DNA of 64,000 nt from contig SAUG01000101.1 of assembly GCA_011316305.1 (NCBI GenBank), positions 233,749-297,748 of the forward strand, in the 5' to 3' direction. The notes beneath the pieces were generated by a model. It worked only from the letters and a program-made list of their open reading frames with translations, had not been told where the DNA came from and did no database searches. The position numbers and the translations under genes were made by a program. Origin of the DNA: Rusavskia elegans (lineage: Eukaryota > Ascomycota > Lecanoromycetes > Teloschistales > Teloschistaceae). Each line of letters opens with the position of its first letter. The stretch's first letter is position 1. Of the stretch, positions 22,406 through 34,253 are shown piece by piece.

Positions 22406-22992
22406 TTTCGGGAGAGGAGGAGTGGGAAGCTGTGCTGGCGGTCGTATACATACTTCAATGAGTGAGTACCTACGAAGTTTCCTACAAATGAACGAACGGG
22501 ACAGACTTTCTTGTCATCTTATCTTATCTTTTCCTTTTATTCATTGCAGACACCGTGCATATTATATAGCAGCAAGAACCGTCTTCCGTATGGTGTATCC
22601 AGAGCCCCTTGTATATTATATACCAGATAACCAACCAACAGTCGTACGAAACGTACGGTAAGTAACTGCAACATACCAGGGCGATGAGGTAAGCCGCGAT
22701 CTTTCTGCGTCTCTGTCTGTCTTTCTCTCCATGGACAGACAGGACAGAAAAGCAGCTCAAGAAAAAAGAACGTTGGATTTCATTTTTAAAAGAAAAAATA
22801 AACGATCCCAAGTAACGTAAAGTCAAGTAACGAATGTCCCTAATCCCATATATCCCATATCATCGTGAACCGACCGTAAACACGTAAACCAAGGACCTTT
22901 ATCTACCAACTTAACCCAACCCACCGCTCTCTCCACAGTCTTCCTCGTACATAAAAGCAAGAGTGTGGAGCCCGAGGCGGACATGAATTCGA

Positions 22993-25667
22993 TCAAAGCC
23001 ATCCTCCCCCATCATCCCCCTTACCATCACCACCGATACCCAAACTCAACTTCGGCATTTCCAGCCGCGGTGCATCCTCCGTCTTCGATTTTCCTTTCTT
23101 CGGACTCATCATGACTTTCATCTCATCTCTCTTCGGACCCTCTCTCACTTCTCGCACGTTCCATCCATCCGCCAACGCCCCACCGACCCACGTCGACAAG
23201 CACGAGTGCACATAACCGTACCATTTCTCTTTGCATGTCCTCAAGCTGCCGCCCATGCATTTCTCGAAACCACTGTCCTTAAGTTGCTGGCGGAGGTCAA
23301 TTCGCTCTTCCCGGGTGGGCAAGCAAGCGATGAGGCCGTTGAGGAGATCCATGTGCGTGGCCAGGTAACTTGTGGCGTCCCATTCAACGCCGCCGATGTA
23401 GGGCGCGGCGGGGATGGGAGGCCTTTCTTGCGGGAAATGGGTAGTCTTGTAGGATTCGTCGTTGTTGGCATTAGTAATCTGGGGATAGGGAATGACGTTG
23501 ACGTGATGGAGGAATATCCAGAAGACTTCCTTGGTGACATTCACGATCTCGTTGCACCAGACGTGGTAGGGTCGCGGAGAGTGCATCTGAGCGATGAATT
23601 CCGGGGGCCGGGAGTCTTCCGGCTTGGATGGATCTCGAAGGTACCCAAGGATGTCCCTCGCCCGGATTTCATGCTGAGCTGGTGATGCGGCCGTGAGATG
23701 GATGAAGACGAGGCTCATAACGACGTTGCGGGTTGCAAACTCGCTGGGTCCTTTCCGTTGCTCATCGAACAGCATGCCGAGGAGAGTGGGGAATAACGTT
23801 GGGGCTTTCTTTGCCAATTGATCCAAAGCTACTGAGGTTGTGCACATGACCTTCAAACATAACAGCGTTTCGTGTAGGAGTGTGTCTTCGTGTTCCTCTC
23901 TGTTCCAAATGTTAGCCAGTATAGCAAGCAATGCCCCTAGCACGCGCGCACCTCCATTCAACTTTCAGTATGCGGTCGAGCAGTGCAGTAATCTCTGTCA
24001 TGCCACCCTGATTGATGAAAGCATCAACCCATACAACAGTCTCATTCCGGAGCAGTTGGCGTAACTTCTGCAGTCTACCCACTTCCACGTCTTCTGGCCT
24101 CTGTGTCTTCTGCAGGTAGGAGACAAAATCCTCAGGCATGGTCGGCTTAGATGCTCGACTCAACGAGAACGATCGACTGCGGCCTTCCGGTGTTTCGGGT
24201 CTCTCGTCCTCCTCAGAAGCTCTAGTCCGCGACCTCGATCTTCCACGGGATTTGGACCGATCCGATTTCTCTTTCTTCTTGGGTGAGGAATCCCCCCTGC
24301 TGAATGTGAAAGTCCGACTCCTGGGCCTGGATCGTCGCTTCTTCGGGGAGCCTTCGTTGTCCGTCTTATCGCCCAATTCTTTATCAGTCTGGCTGGCGTT
24401 CCTTTCTTCACTCGACAGATCATTACTGTTCGGCCGCTTTCTCGAGACATCCCTTGGTCCTGCCACTGTCCGGCCCTCTGTGCTCGAAACCGAACCGGAA
24501 GCTGACTTCTCTTTTCGGATGAAGTCAATTTTGATATCGGTATTCAAAGACCTCATCCTGTCCCGAACATTTTGCGGTATATTTCTTGTTTCCTGTGAGT
24601 AGGATCAGCTCAAATGGCCAAAATTGCTGAGCCGGCTGACAAACAAGTAATGTTTCGAATTCATTCTCAATGGCTTGAGCGTCGAGTTCGCGTGACGATG
24701 GATTCGGAGGTCTTGTGTCACAGGCTCCATCTCGGGTTCCATTGAAAGCGGCCACCGCTGCCATCACTCGAGAACCTCGCTTTACCTTGGCAGCAGCCGA
24801 AGAAGCACCGCCACTGCTAGTTTCAGCGACCTCCCTCTCAGTGTGTGCACCTTTATTCGTATCTTCTGGACCTCTGTCATCCGCGCGGCGCGGTTTCTCC
24901 TTGGTCTGTCCATCAGCTGACATGCTTTCTACTTTGGGGTATGTCTGCTTCTGCCCTATGGCTGGCTGTTTCTGAGTTGAAGACAGTGACATGCCCATAT
25001 GAGTTTTCATGCCACCCGAGCTAATGATTTGCGACAGTGGTCGAGAACTCGGTTCCGGCTTTCGTGACAAGGTCGGACGGTAATCGTGGAAATTTCGTTG
25101 CTTCGATGGTGAATATTCCTTGGGCGTATACGAGGCAATCTCTTTCTCGATATCAGTGCGAGCAGCCGCAGGAATAGCAGTGCTCTTTCGGGGTTCCGGT
25201 GTCTGTTGGGTAGCAAATTGTGCCCATATTGGTGGAGGTAGCATGTCATCAGTCTGTGGTGGTGTCCGATTCTCCTTGTCTTTCGTAGGACTCTTGCATG
25301 GTGACTTTGTTTCTTTGGGTGCCTTCGACCGGGACAATAGAGCAGACAAGCCAGTAGAAGACTTGGGTCTTTTCAATCTTGTCCCATCCTCACATTCCTG
25401 CCCGGACAGCTTTGGCGGCTTGACTTTGTCATTCCCAATCAAAGACTTCAGAGACACGGCGCTCTTCGTTTTCTTGTGCATACCCGGCCGCTTGCAATCA
25501 TCTTCGTACACCACGACGGGTTTACGAGGTGAAGAGCGTATATTCTCCCTGTTGGCATTGTGGTCTTTCAGCCCACTCTCGGCCTGCTCGTGGTTATTGT
25601 GGCGGACAGGCGACCGAAGAGCATTTTCCGAGTTCAACATCGCAGGCCGATCTCTAGCACTGATCAT
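22993..25667 (-). CDS. GBD/FH3-domain protein lacking formin FH1/FH2 (Rid1-like)
   Basis: Three exons on the minus strand (25667-24645, 24592-23952, 23899-22993) with two 52-nt introns give 856 residues. The first third is disordered with several S-P and K-S-P motifs. A formin-type GTPase-binding domain begins around residue 330: L-D-A-Q-A-I-E-N-E-F-E-T-L-L then, across intron 1, N-I-P-Q-N-V-R-D-R-M-R-S-L-N-T-D-I-K. An Arg/Ser/Lys-rich insert follows, then the FH3-like armadillo part (F-V-S-Y-L-Q-K-T; V-V-W-V-D-A-F-I-N-Q-G-G; K-V-E-W-R-E-E-H-E-D-T-L-L-H-E-T). The chain stops without a proline-rich FH1 or actin-nucleating FH2. Fungal GBD/FH3-only proteins exist (one is annotated rid1 in Neurospora) and are thought to bind Rho GTPases; the name is from memory. 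It is divergent from the Nramp gene. Confidence 0.88.
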
Positions 25668-26442
25668 GGCGAAAACCCTTTGGCTTCCAACCTTCAGGGT
25701 TCGGGACAGGAAATGTTCAAAAGCTAGACTGGATGGTGAATGGCTCGTTTACGTAGCAAGCTTGGATGCTTGTGGCAGGCATTGCTCGCTGAGATCCAAA
25801 AAAATGGCTGTAAGCATAGACATATCAAAGAAAGAAAGAAAGAAAGAACCCTATTTACTCGTTGCAAGAATGCTGACAGAATCGTGGGTTGGTGAGAGCA
25901 CCTCAATGTCAGTCAACATGGTAGCTCAAAGCAGGCTAGCGCCGTTGCCATGTGGTTACCACTCCGTGAAATTCAGGTCGACATCATTAAGGTAACAACC
26001 ACACGTTCAGTGATTCGTTCGATGGCAGCAGCAGTTGCAAGTCTTTGCGACCCATCGCTCCAGAAAAGCAGTCTCGCTCATCCCGTGCGGAAGTTTGTAT
26101 TCAAGGTTGGTTGCTGACTCCCCTGCCAAGTCCGTTCTTGACACTGTGACTGTAGGTACTCACCTGCGATCAGCGGGTCTCGGCTTGAGTGGAGCAGGAG
26201 CGGTAGAGTACAGCTTTCCGTGCAAGAGCATTGGCAACCGCGATGCATCAAAGACGATGACGCGGACTATCGGAGGAAACCGCGGGCTAGCCGTAGCACC
26301 TACTAAACGACCCCCTAGACGCAGCATAAATCCCCCTTCTCTCATCATCATCTCCGCATTGCTATTGCTGTGCTTTCTTTGATGCCATTCGTCCGCTGTC
26401 GATCGCTTCTTCCAGCCAACATCTCTTTGCACCGCTGCAAAG
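25668..26442. other. Bidirectional promoter region, GBD/FH3 gene and Nramp gene
   Basis: 775 bases between divergent start codons. It contains a short (AAAG)5 array at 25827-25846 and CT/GA-rich stretches, and no credible gene. Confidence 0.55.
25827..25846 (+). repeat. Tetramer microsatellite (AAAG)5
   Basis: Five perfect AAAG units located about 160 bases upstream of the start of the minus-strand GBD/FH3 gene, so possibly in its 5' UTR or promoter as a CTTT tract. Confidence 0.85.
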
Positions 26443-28243
26443 ATGAATCGTCATTCACGCACAGATGAGTCCGACGACCGGCTGGGCTGGAACCAGAGCC
26501 CTCCAAGCTTGTCGGGAGACACGACGACAAGGGCAGACCTTAACGGCATCGCCAACCTGAGGACTGGTCAGGACACCAACATCCTGCCTCATGGCCCTTC
26601 TCAGGTGGATGGCTGGAACGATGTCAGTGACCCGGATACAGACAGCAAGGGTATCACGGCCAAGCCTGGTCATCTTGCCGAAGGTAGCAAAGAGTCGTCA
26701 GCGACCAAAACCTCAGCATCGTATCGGACCGCAAATTCTAGACAACCACACAATGAGCCTCGAAAATCGATGCCGTCCCTTTTCCAGGGGTTAGGAAGCA
26801 CACTGGTCAAATTCAGCAAATTCATCGGCCCTGGATTCATGGTTGCCGTGGCCTACATCGATCCTGGAAACTACGCCACCGATGTAGCAGCTGGTGCCGC
26901 AACGAGATTCAAGCTGCTGTTCATCATCCTGATGTCCAACGTTTTTGCAATCCTCCTCCAGTCTCTCGCTGTGCGCTTAGGGACAGTAACGGGTCTGAAC
27001 CTAGCAGAATCCTGCAGGGCCCATCTCCCTCGCTGGCTCAACCTCGCGCTGTATGTACTTGCAGAGGGCGCGATCATTGCCACTGATATAGCTGAGGTGA
27101 AGAACGCACTGCATTTTCATGACACGGCCGAGGTACTGACATGCATCACAGGTCATTGGCTCCGCGATTGCCCTCAACCTGTTGCTGCACGTTCCTTTAG
27201 TCGCCGGTTGCGCTATTACCCTTGTAGACGTTCTGATCATCCTTATATTCTACAGCCCCGATGGGTCTATGCGACGCCTGAGAGCATTTGAGTGCTTCGT
27301 CATGTGTCTGGTGCTTGGTGTTGTTGTCTGCTTTTGTGTACAGCTCTCATACATTGAGAATACAGGAGTAGGAGAGGTCTTCAAAGGGTATCTTCCTTCA
27401 TCCGCCGTGGTCGAGGGAGAGGGTATCTACCTTAGCTGCGGTATCTTAGGCGCGACTGTCATGCCTCACAGCTTGTATCTCGGCAGCGGGATGGTTCAGC
27501 CTCGCCTTAGACATTACGACCAGAAGGCAGGGCATCTTACCACCGTTCCGTCATCCGAAGCAAGCGACAGCGACAAGGTCATATATCGCCCTTCGCTGGC
27601 TGCCATTCGGTCATGCCTCACTCATTCTACCGTGGAAGTCTGTCTCTCGCTCTTTACCTTTGCGCTTTTCGTCAACAGCGCTATCCTGATCGTTGCCGGC
27701 GCCTCGCTTTCCTCTGGCGATGCGGCAGAATCGGTCGACCTTTTCGACATTCACGATCTACTTGCGAGGACTTTGGCACCCGCCGCAGGAACAGTATTCG
27801 CTTTGGCACTGCTGCTGTCTGGAACATCCGCCGGCATTGTATGTACGATTGCTGGCCAGATGCTGAGCGAGGGAGCCCTCAATTGGACCATCGCTCCGTG
27901 GTTGCGGCGTCTTGTCACAAGAAGTATCAGCATCACTCCAAGCATCATTATTGCAGGTGCGGTGGGCAAAGAAGGGCTTTCTGCTGCTTTGACCGGCTCC
28001 CAGGTTGCATTGAGCGTGGCGTTACCATTTGTGTCAGCACCTCTTATTTACTTTACTTGCCGGAAGCAGTATATGATCGTTGGGGGCCGGCATCCACCAG
28101 GAGACGAAGATCTGCAGTTAATACAGGATCCCGTTTACATGAAGAATCACTGGGTGGTGTCTATATTTGCAACGCTGGTCTGGCTGGTTATCGTGGTCAT
28201 GAACGTCGCATTGCTGGTCCTTGTCGGCAAGGGAAAAGTGTAA
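26443..28243 (+). CDS. Nramp-family divalent metal transporter (Smf type)
   Basis: Two exons (26443-27096 and 27152-28243, 55-nt intron) give 581 residues. Nramp proteins use the proton gradient to move Mn2+, Fe2+ and related ions. Key residues are visible: A-Y-I-D-P-G-N-Y-A-T-D in the first helix (DPGN at 140-143) and G-A-T-V-M-P-H-S-L-Y-L-G-S-G in the sixth (MPHS 322-325), the metal-binding pair. About eleven hydrophobic segments follow the 110-residue polar N-terminal tail. The intron sits between the A-E of T-D-I-A-E and the continuing V-I-G-S, restoring the conserved E-V-I-G-S-A. I cannot say whether it is closest to Smf1, Smf2 or Smf3, so its location (plasma membrane, endosome or vacuole) is open. 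Confidence 0.94.
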
Positions 28244-28544
28244 AGCATTTGCAGTGGCGTTAGGGAAAAGCTGGGGATGTCCGAGATACCCGAATGGCCA
28301 ACAGCGGCGTTCGTCTACCTAGTATACCCACTCATAAGATCGTTACCTATCTATCAAACGGATTGTTGTGCTTTGCTCGTTCATGGACTCGATGCCCTTG
28401 GATGCTTCACGCGACTGCCACGTGACCTGGTGGATGCGCTTAAAGTTCGGGTCTTAGCGCCTTCAATGTGAATGGGCGATACCCAGAAAGAAGCCCAAGC
28501 CCAACATTTCCAAGAGCTGTTTCGACGACAACTACATCTTCGCC
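28244..28544. other. Intergenic region between Nramp gene and VPS60
   Basis: 301 bases between co-oriented genes, containing a 3' end and a promoter. Nothing else recognised. Confidence 0.5.
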
Positions 28545-29258
28545 ATGAATCGCCTTTTTGGTGCGAAAAGCACCGGTCCGAAACCCACGCTCAATAGCGC
28601 CATCTCTAATGTTCGTTGACCTCTCAGACTCCTCAATGACGCTTGCTCACTATGGTCCGCTATGTAGGTGGACACCCACGTCGAATCGCTCGATGTCAAG
28701 CTAGCCAAACTGACTGCAGAGCTCACTACCTACCAACAACGCATGTCAAAGATGCGCGATGGTCCCGGGAAAAGCGCCCTTAAGCAGAAAGCGCTCAAGA
28801 TATTACAACGCCGCAAGATGATGGAGTCACAACGAGACCAACTGCAGCAACAGAGCTGGAATATGGAGCAAGCAAACATGATGACGGACAACCTAAAGAA
28901 CGTCATGACGACCGTGGATGTCATGAAGGACACGAACAAGAATCTCAAGAAACAATACGGCAAGATTGACATCGACAAGATCGAGCGCATGCAGGATGAG
29001 ATGCAGGATCTGATGGAGATGGGCAACGACATCCAAGAGAGTATGAGCAGGAGTTATGACGTTCCAGAGGATGTTGATGAGGCCGAGCTGGATGCTGAAT
29101 TGGAGGCATTGGGGGAAGAGGTGGAATTCGAGAGTTCGCTTGGTTCAGGGGCTGGGAAAGAGGGTGCAGATGGAATGCCCGGTTTCATGGTGGACGAGGT
29201 GCCGCAATTTGTCGATGAGCCGCCTCAGCAAGGGAAGGTGAAGGAGGCGGCAGGATGA
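28545..29258 (+). CDS. VPS60: ESCRT-III-associated Vps60/CHMP5
   Basis: Two exons: a 66-nt first exon (28545-28610, starting M-N-R-L-F-G-A-K) and 28668-29258, joined across a 57-nt intron, give 218 residues. The Snf7-family layout is clear: basic N-terminal helices (V-E-S-L-D-V-K-L-A-K-L, S-A-L-K-Q-K-A-L-K-I-L-Q-R-R-K), a long helix to D-L-M-E-M-G-N-D-I-Q-E, then an acidic C-terminal half with P-E-D-V-D-E-A-E-L-D-A-E-L-E-A-L-G and a final P-Q-F-V-D-E segment. Vps60 acts in multivesicular-body sorting and binds the Vta1 regulator of the Vps4 ATPase. The first exon, needed for the M-N-R-L-F-G start characteristic of this subfamily, would be missed by simple ORF calling. Confidence 0.94.
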
Positions 29259-30252
29259 TACAGAATGCGGTTAGCGTTACAATGCATCATGTTGGCGTTC
29301 ATGAATCACGAGCTATGGGATGACTGGATATGGGGGATCAAAGTTCAGAGTCTGGAGCAGCTACCAGAGCTGGGTGTTGGGAACGTTTACTCCTTGGCGC
29401 TAGAACTGGAACAAGTCTTCCGCTCGCCCACCACGGAGCTTTTGCACACGCAAAGGATGAGATCCAGGGGATGGAACAGCTATGATTCCCAAAACAATCG
29501 ATGGGCAAACAGCCCGAAGTCTTCCCTGTCCGTGCCCAAGCAATTTGGCTTTAGCCAGTGACCACCATCAAACATCAGAGTCCATCGATACTCTCAGTAT
29601 GCCTTTCCCGGTTCTGGTGAGAAAGCTCCTCAGAAATTTATCCTTATAGTTATAGAGTTCTAAGTCGTCGAATTCAAACCATTTCCGACTGCATACGGGT
29701 TGCAAGCTTAAGAAGTGGAAGTGGGTGTAGCTACGAGATGTCCTTCCCCCTATCGCCTTGTAGGGACATCGTATTCGTATATATCCTCCGAACAGGGATC
29801 GAATGCGCCTAATGCTGCCGGCAGCTTCGATGGTTGTTGAAATAGGTCCAGACGATACCAGGACGAAATCTTACAGCTGACGACTTCCATGTTCGAAGAG
29901 ACGATTACGGAGCTACCTGTAAGACTTCATGACAAAGTGCAGCCGGATGCTTGTTTGGACACAGTTTCCCACTCTCCCTGAACGCAACACCACTTTACCA
30001 GTCTAGAGCTACGGGTTCAACAAGGCTTCGGAAGCTGTCACTTTCGACATTCCACAAAAACATTCAGCAGGATGCGCCAGGCGTGAATAGGCTATTTGCA
30101 ACTACCTCATGTCGGACGTTCTGTTCTAGTCCAACCGGCTCACTACAACTCGCATGACCGATTCAGCGTTTGTAAGCCGTGCGCAATCCAGGTTTCATCT
30201 CCCTGCGAAAGACACACTCGACTTTGCGCATGCTGCGGTCTATTAGAACACG
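29259..30252. other. Intergenic region upstream of the SAPS gene
   Basis: 994 bases with short unrelated frames only. It should hold the VPS60 terminator and the promoter of the SAPS-family gene. No repeat or RNA gene seen. Confidence 0.5.
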
Positions 30253-33200
30253 ATGTTCTGGCGCTTCGGTGGTTACGCCAATATCTCAACGCTAGACAGC
30301 ATACTCGACAAACCCGATGTGACCCTCGAAGACCTTCTTGACGAATCCGATCTCATCCAGGAGTTGAAACAACATAACTCTAAGCTGATCGAATATCTCA
30401 GAGACGAAAAGATACTACGAAGATTGCTGGAGTATGTCATCGCTCCCGAAGCACCCAAGGCGGAAGATGCAGGGGAGGACGACAGTGAAGATGAACAGCC
30501 AATAAAGGAGAAGTCCTTGAGCCCATTCAGAAGGTCTAAAGAGAACCGCGAAAAGTCAAGGCGTCAGGAGCAAAGGGAGGAGTGGGACAAGGCAGACAAG
30601 GCGAGGCAGAAGAATGCGTTTATCGCATCCGAAATATTATCCTCAGAAACATGGTCGATCATTGAATCCCTGATGGGAAATCAACACCATCTGAGGACTT
30701 TCTGGAACTTCCTGAACAGGGAACCGCCTTTGGAGGCCACCGTCGCCGGCTACTTCACCAAAGTAAACGAGACCCTTCTTGACAAGAAGACCGAAGAGAC
30801 ACTACAATTCGTCAAGACTCAACCGAATGTTGTCCAAGCAATATTGAAGCACGTCGACTGCCCCATGATCATGGATCTCCTCTTGAAGATCATAAGTATG
30901 GAAAAGAGTGAAGGGGGTATGGGCATTGTAGATGTATGATCAAGTTGTCCTCGCTTGGATGAACGTCGATGCTAAAAAGAGTCGCAGTGGTTGCAAGACC
31001 AAGGCCTTATCCCACTCCTCCTCCGTTACTTATCCAAAGAATACCCATCAGCCACGCAAACGTCGGCAGGAGATTTTATAAAAGCCATCATAACCATCTC
31101 TGCGAACGCCTCAGGAGACACTCAATCCTGCATCGGTCCAAACAACCTGACGAGGCAGCTTGTGTCGGACGATTCGATACACTCGTTGGTTTCGGACATG
31201 CTTCGAGGCGGCAATCCGCTGACGGTTGGAGTTGGGACCATCATCGAAGTCATACGAAAAAACAACTCAGATTATGACATGGACAACGGCGCTCCAGATG
31301 CTGTGCCTTCAAGCAATGACCCCATATACCTGGGTTCTTTGCTAAGAACTTTCGCAAAGCACATTCCTGACTTCATGGCCTTGATACTAAGTCCCACGCA
31401 CACTGTTCCGGATGGTGAGAGTACTATGACCAGGAAAAGAGAGGACCTGTCTGTCGCCTTCGGTAGTAAAATCGAGCCGCTGGGCTTTGATCGATTCAAG
31501 ACTTGTGAGCTCATGGCAGAGCTTTTACACTGCAGTAACATGGGCTTGCTCAACGAGAGTGGCAGTGAAGCCTACGTGCGACAAAGAGACGAAGAACGTG
31601 ATCGTCGGAAAGCTGAAGGATCGTTAACATCATCCAGACCTCCGACTGCTGAGGTGCCTGACCTTCTAGATAACGCAAGCGACATCAATGGTCAATTATC
31701 AGAAGCTCTGAATGGATCTCCCGAAGAAACCCGAAAGCTTGGGGTAACGAACAACGCCGAAGATGATGGGTTTGAGGATGTTAGTGCACCCGCAGAACTC
31801 GAGGACGATATCAAGGAGGAATTTGACGAGAAAGACACTTTCGAACTCGAATCAAAACCAACCCAGATACAGAGTCTCGCGAAGCAAACCAGACCTCGGT
31901 TGGACTTAGACGAGGAATTCATAGATGAGCCTTTGAATTCCCCAAAAATGGAAGCAGTCGACTTGACGGAAGCTACTTCACCCATAGGTGCAAGCACCGC
32001 GACTTCCCAAGAGCCCGATGCTACTTCGCCAATCCGCGAGCTAAGCTCAGAGGTTGCAGGCCTCAACATTGCAAGTCACTCGCCTACGACTGAGGACGAT
32101 GATACCGTTACGTTACCAACCTTCCAGAATGGCGAAGCAGCAGCTCCAGCACCACTGAATGTTCAACCATCTACTGGAGCACCGCCTTTACCTGCAAGAG
32201 CCCCTTCGAACCAGCCCAAGTCACCTGATGTAAACAGCCGCCCTGAGATAAGCTCCCACCCAGACGACAAACCAGCCCCACTGTTTGCGAAGCGCTCAGA
32301 AGGTGATCGGCATGAAGATGGAGCAGAGCAGGTTGGTGAAGCAATGATAGGTGAGGGCAACAGCCAAGGGACCGTTGACACAACCGGCGGTGAAGAGGGC
32401 GATAGCGCCCGGTCTATGACCATGAGCACGAATGACCAAACCTTCGAACCACAGATAGAGAGCGACGACAATGGCGAGCCCTTGGTCGGCGACCTGCTAA
32501 AGATGATGTTCGTGGAGCACAAGGTGGTGCCAACGATACTGGTGAGTCTTCCTTCGGGAGCGACAGGGGTTTTGTCTTATTAACAATGACCCTAGGATTT
32601 CTTTTTTCGATTCCCCTGGAACAATTTTCTTCACAATGTAGTATATGATGTTGTACAGCAAGTTTTCAACGGACCGATGGATAAAGGTTATAATCGATCA
32701 TTAGCGATAGATCTCTTCCAAGGCGGACGCATCACGGAACGCATTGTCGAAGGGCAGCGACGAAGCGACGAAGCACAAGCGAAGAACAATATGCGGCTGG
32801 GCTACATGGGCCATTTGACCTTGATCGCAGAAGAGGTCGTGAAGTTCAGCGACAGACATCCCAATGAAACTCTTTCTCAGGCGGTGCTGGACAAAGTCAC
32901 GAGCAAGCAATGGAGTGACTACGTTGAGAACACGTTATCGGAGACTCGAGAACGGGACAATGCAATCCTTGGTGGAATACCGCCGAACATATCGGTCGGA
33001 CCAAGGCAAGCTGTCCTGAATGCAGTCAACGCTGCTGGTTTCGCTGGGGGTGCCTCGAATGCTCTGGCCAACGCCGGGCTCAATGGAAGCGCAGGCTTGG
33101 ATTCCATGGACCTGGCCAGCAATGGCGGCAGCACTTCCAGCGCCTTTGGCCTGAGCAGTGGGTCGCTGCTCAGCGGGTTTGGAAGCTCCAGTGATGAAGA

Positions 33201-33303
33201 AGACGAGGAAATGGAAGAGGTCGAAGCGGATGAAGCTGGTATAGCAGGCTCCGATCAAGTGGGTGATCTTTCCTTCGATGATATCGACATGTTTGGTCAA
33301 TAA
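30253..33303 (+). CDS. SAPS-family Sit4/PP6 phosphatase-associated protein
   Basis: Three exons (30253-30933, 30988-32541, 32596-33303; two 54-nt introns) give 980 residues. The start M-F-W-R-F-G-G-Y-A-N-I-S-T-L is the family signature and fixes the start codon. Further SAPS hallmarks are L-D-E-S-D-L-I-Q-E-L-K-Q-H-N-S-K-L-I-E-Y-L, the N-A-F-I-A-S-E-I-L-S-S-E stretch, P-M-I-M-D-L-L-L-K-I-I across intron 1, and F-R-F-P-W-N-N-F-L-H-N-V-V-Y-D-V-V-Q just after intron 2, followed by L-F-Q-G-G-R-I-T. These proteins (Sap155/Sap190 in yeast, Ekc1 in fission yeast, PP6R in animals) bind the PP2A-like phosphatase Sit4/PP6 and direct it to growth and cell-cycle substrates. A roughly 270-residue acidic disordered insert (in exon 2) splits the two helical-repeat parts. 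Confidence 0.95.
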
Positions 33304-33481
33304 CACGCCCCGTTTACTTTTGATGTTTGCATTAGCATGTTTCGGCATTTTAGCACTGGAGTGTCCTCTTGGTTGATGAGCGGATCGTCGAGGTTTTGGA
33401 ACGTCCCGGAAGGTTTGCAAGACAAGACCTTGCCAATCTCATCTCAGTCAATCTCGTACACCCTCTCATGCATAATCTATA

Positions 33482-34253
33482 ATGGCCCCACTTTCTGTGT
33501 CCTTATGTACTGCACTGTTGTCGGAAATCCCTGGCACCGCCCTTGTTGCTTTTACTATTCTTGTGCCTGTGCTTTCGTCTCTATCACGATCAGACCATGC
33601 CGTTTTCGCTGCTTGATATCTCACCGGCTAATCTCACCACTTAGCTCTCGGCCACCTCCTCCTCGCACACGCCCTCCTCTCTCTCCGCCCTCTCGGCATT
33701 CAACACATCCACCGCGACTCCTCCCAGTGACCCTCCACCTGCGCCGCCACCGCTCAATCTCCCCCCATCCCGCGCCCGCCGCCAATTCGCCGCTCGTCTA
33801 GCTCTCCATTCCCAGCAAGCGCAGCAGATTCAACAACAGGCGCAGGCAGACGCGGTCGCTGCGGCGGGAGAAAACACCCCCGTACAAGAACACCCCCAGG
33901 ATTTGGGGAGTCCACCCGAAATCGAGATCACGCAACATGACGATGGATCGGACTCGTCGGACGATGGCGCCGTGATGATGATGACGCATACCAAGTCCTC
34001 ATCTGTCGACGAAAAAGGCGCCGCGACATACCCTTCCGCGGGAGCATCGGGTGGCTCTGCTGGAAATACCAGTAGTGATGAAGATGCCGAAAGCGAGGAA
34101 ATGAGATTCGGAGGCGAAGGGTTGGAGGGATTTGTGCATAGTCCCAGAGATCTGCAAGCGGAGGGCAGCGATGGGAGTGACGAGGGATTGGAGATGGGCT
34201 TAGGGAAGATGGAAGGGCATGAAGAGGATATTGGGAAAGGAAGGAGGTTGTGA
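33482..34253 (+). CDS. Hypothetical acidic-tailed protein, uncertain structure
   Basis: A long open frame (33645-34253) lacks an ATG until late. It encodes a Ser/Pro-rich stretch, R-A-R-R-Q-F-A-A-R-L-A-L-H-S-Q-Q-A-Q-Q and an acidic, Ser/Gly/Asp-rich tail. An upstream frame starting at 33482 encodes a hydrophobic stretch (A-L-V-A-F-T-I-L-V-P-V-L) that could be a signal anchor. The two join in phase if an intron ends at the CACTTAG acceptor (33644), preceded by a good GGCTAAT branch site, but the donor is unclear (GTTTTC at 33602 gives 242 residues; other in-phase donors exist). I do not recognise a family. It lies 178 bases downstream of the SAPS gene. Confidence 0.35.

Larger units (their letters stand above)
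22118..22992. other. Convergent 3' intergenic region with simple repeats
   Basis: 875 bases between the 3' ends of the acyltransferase gene (+) and the GBD/FH3 gene (-). It carries purine-rich DNA, a GGGGTAT array and a TTGCT array (listed separately), and AT-rich stretches typical of fungal 3' regions. No gene is supported. Confidence 0.6.

Noticed and set aside
25120..25995. 291-codon plus-strand frame
   Set aside because: It lies antisense to the first exon of the GBD/FH3 gene, has no domain and mirrors the codon structure of the real gene.
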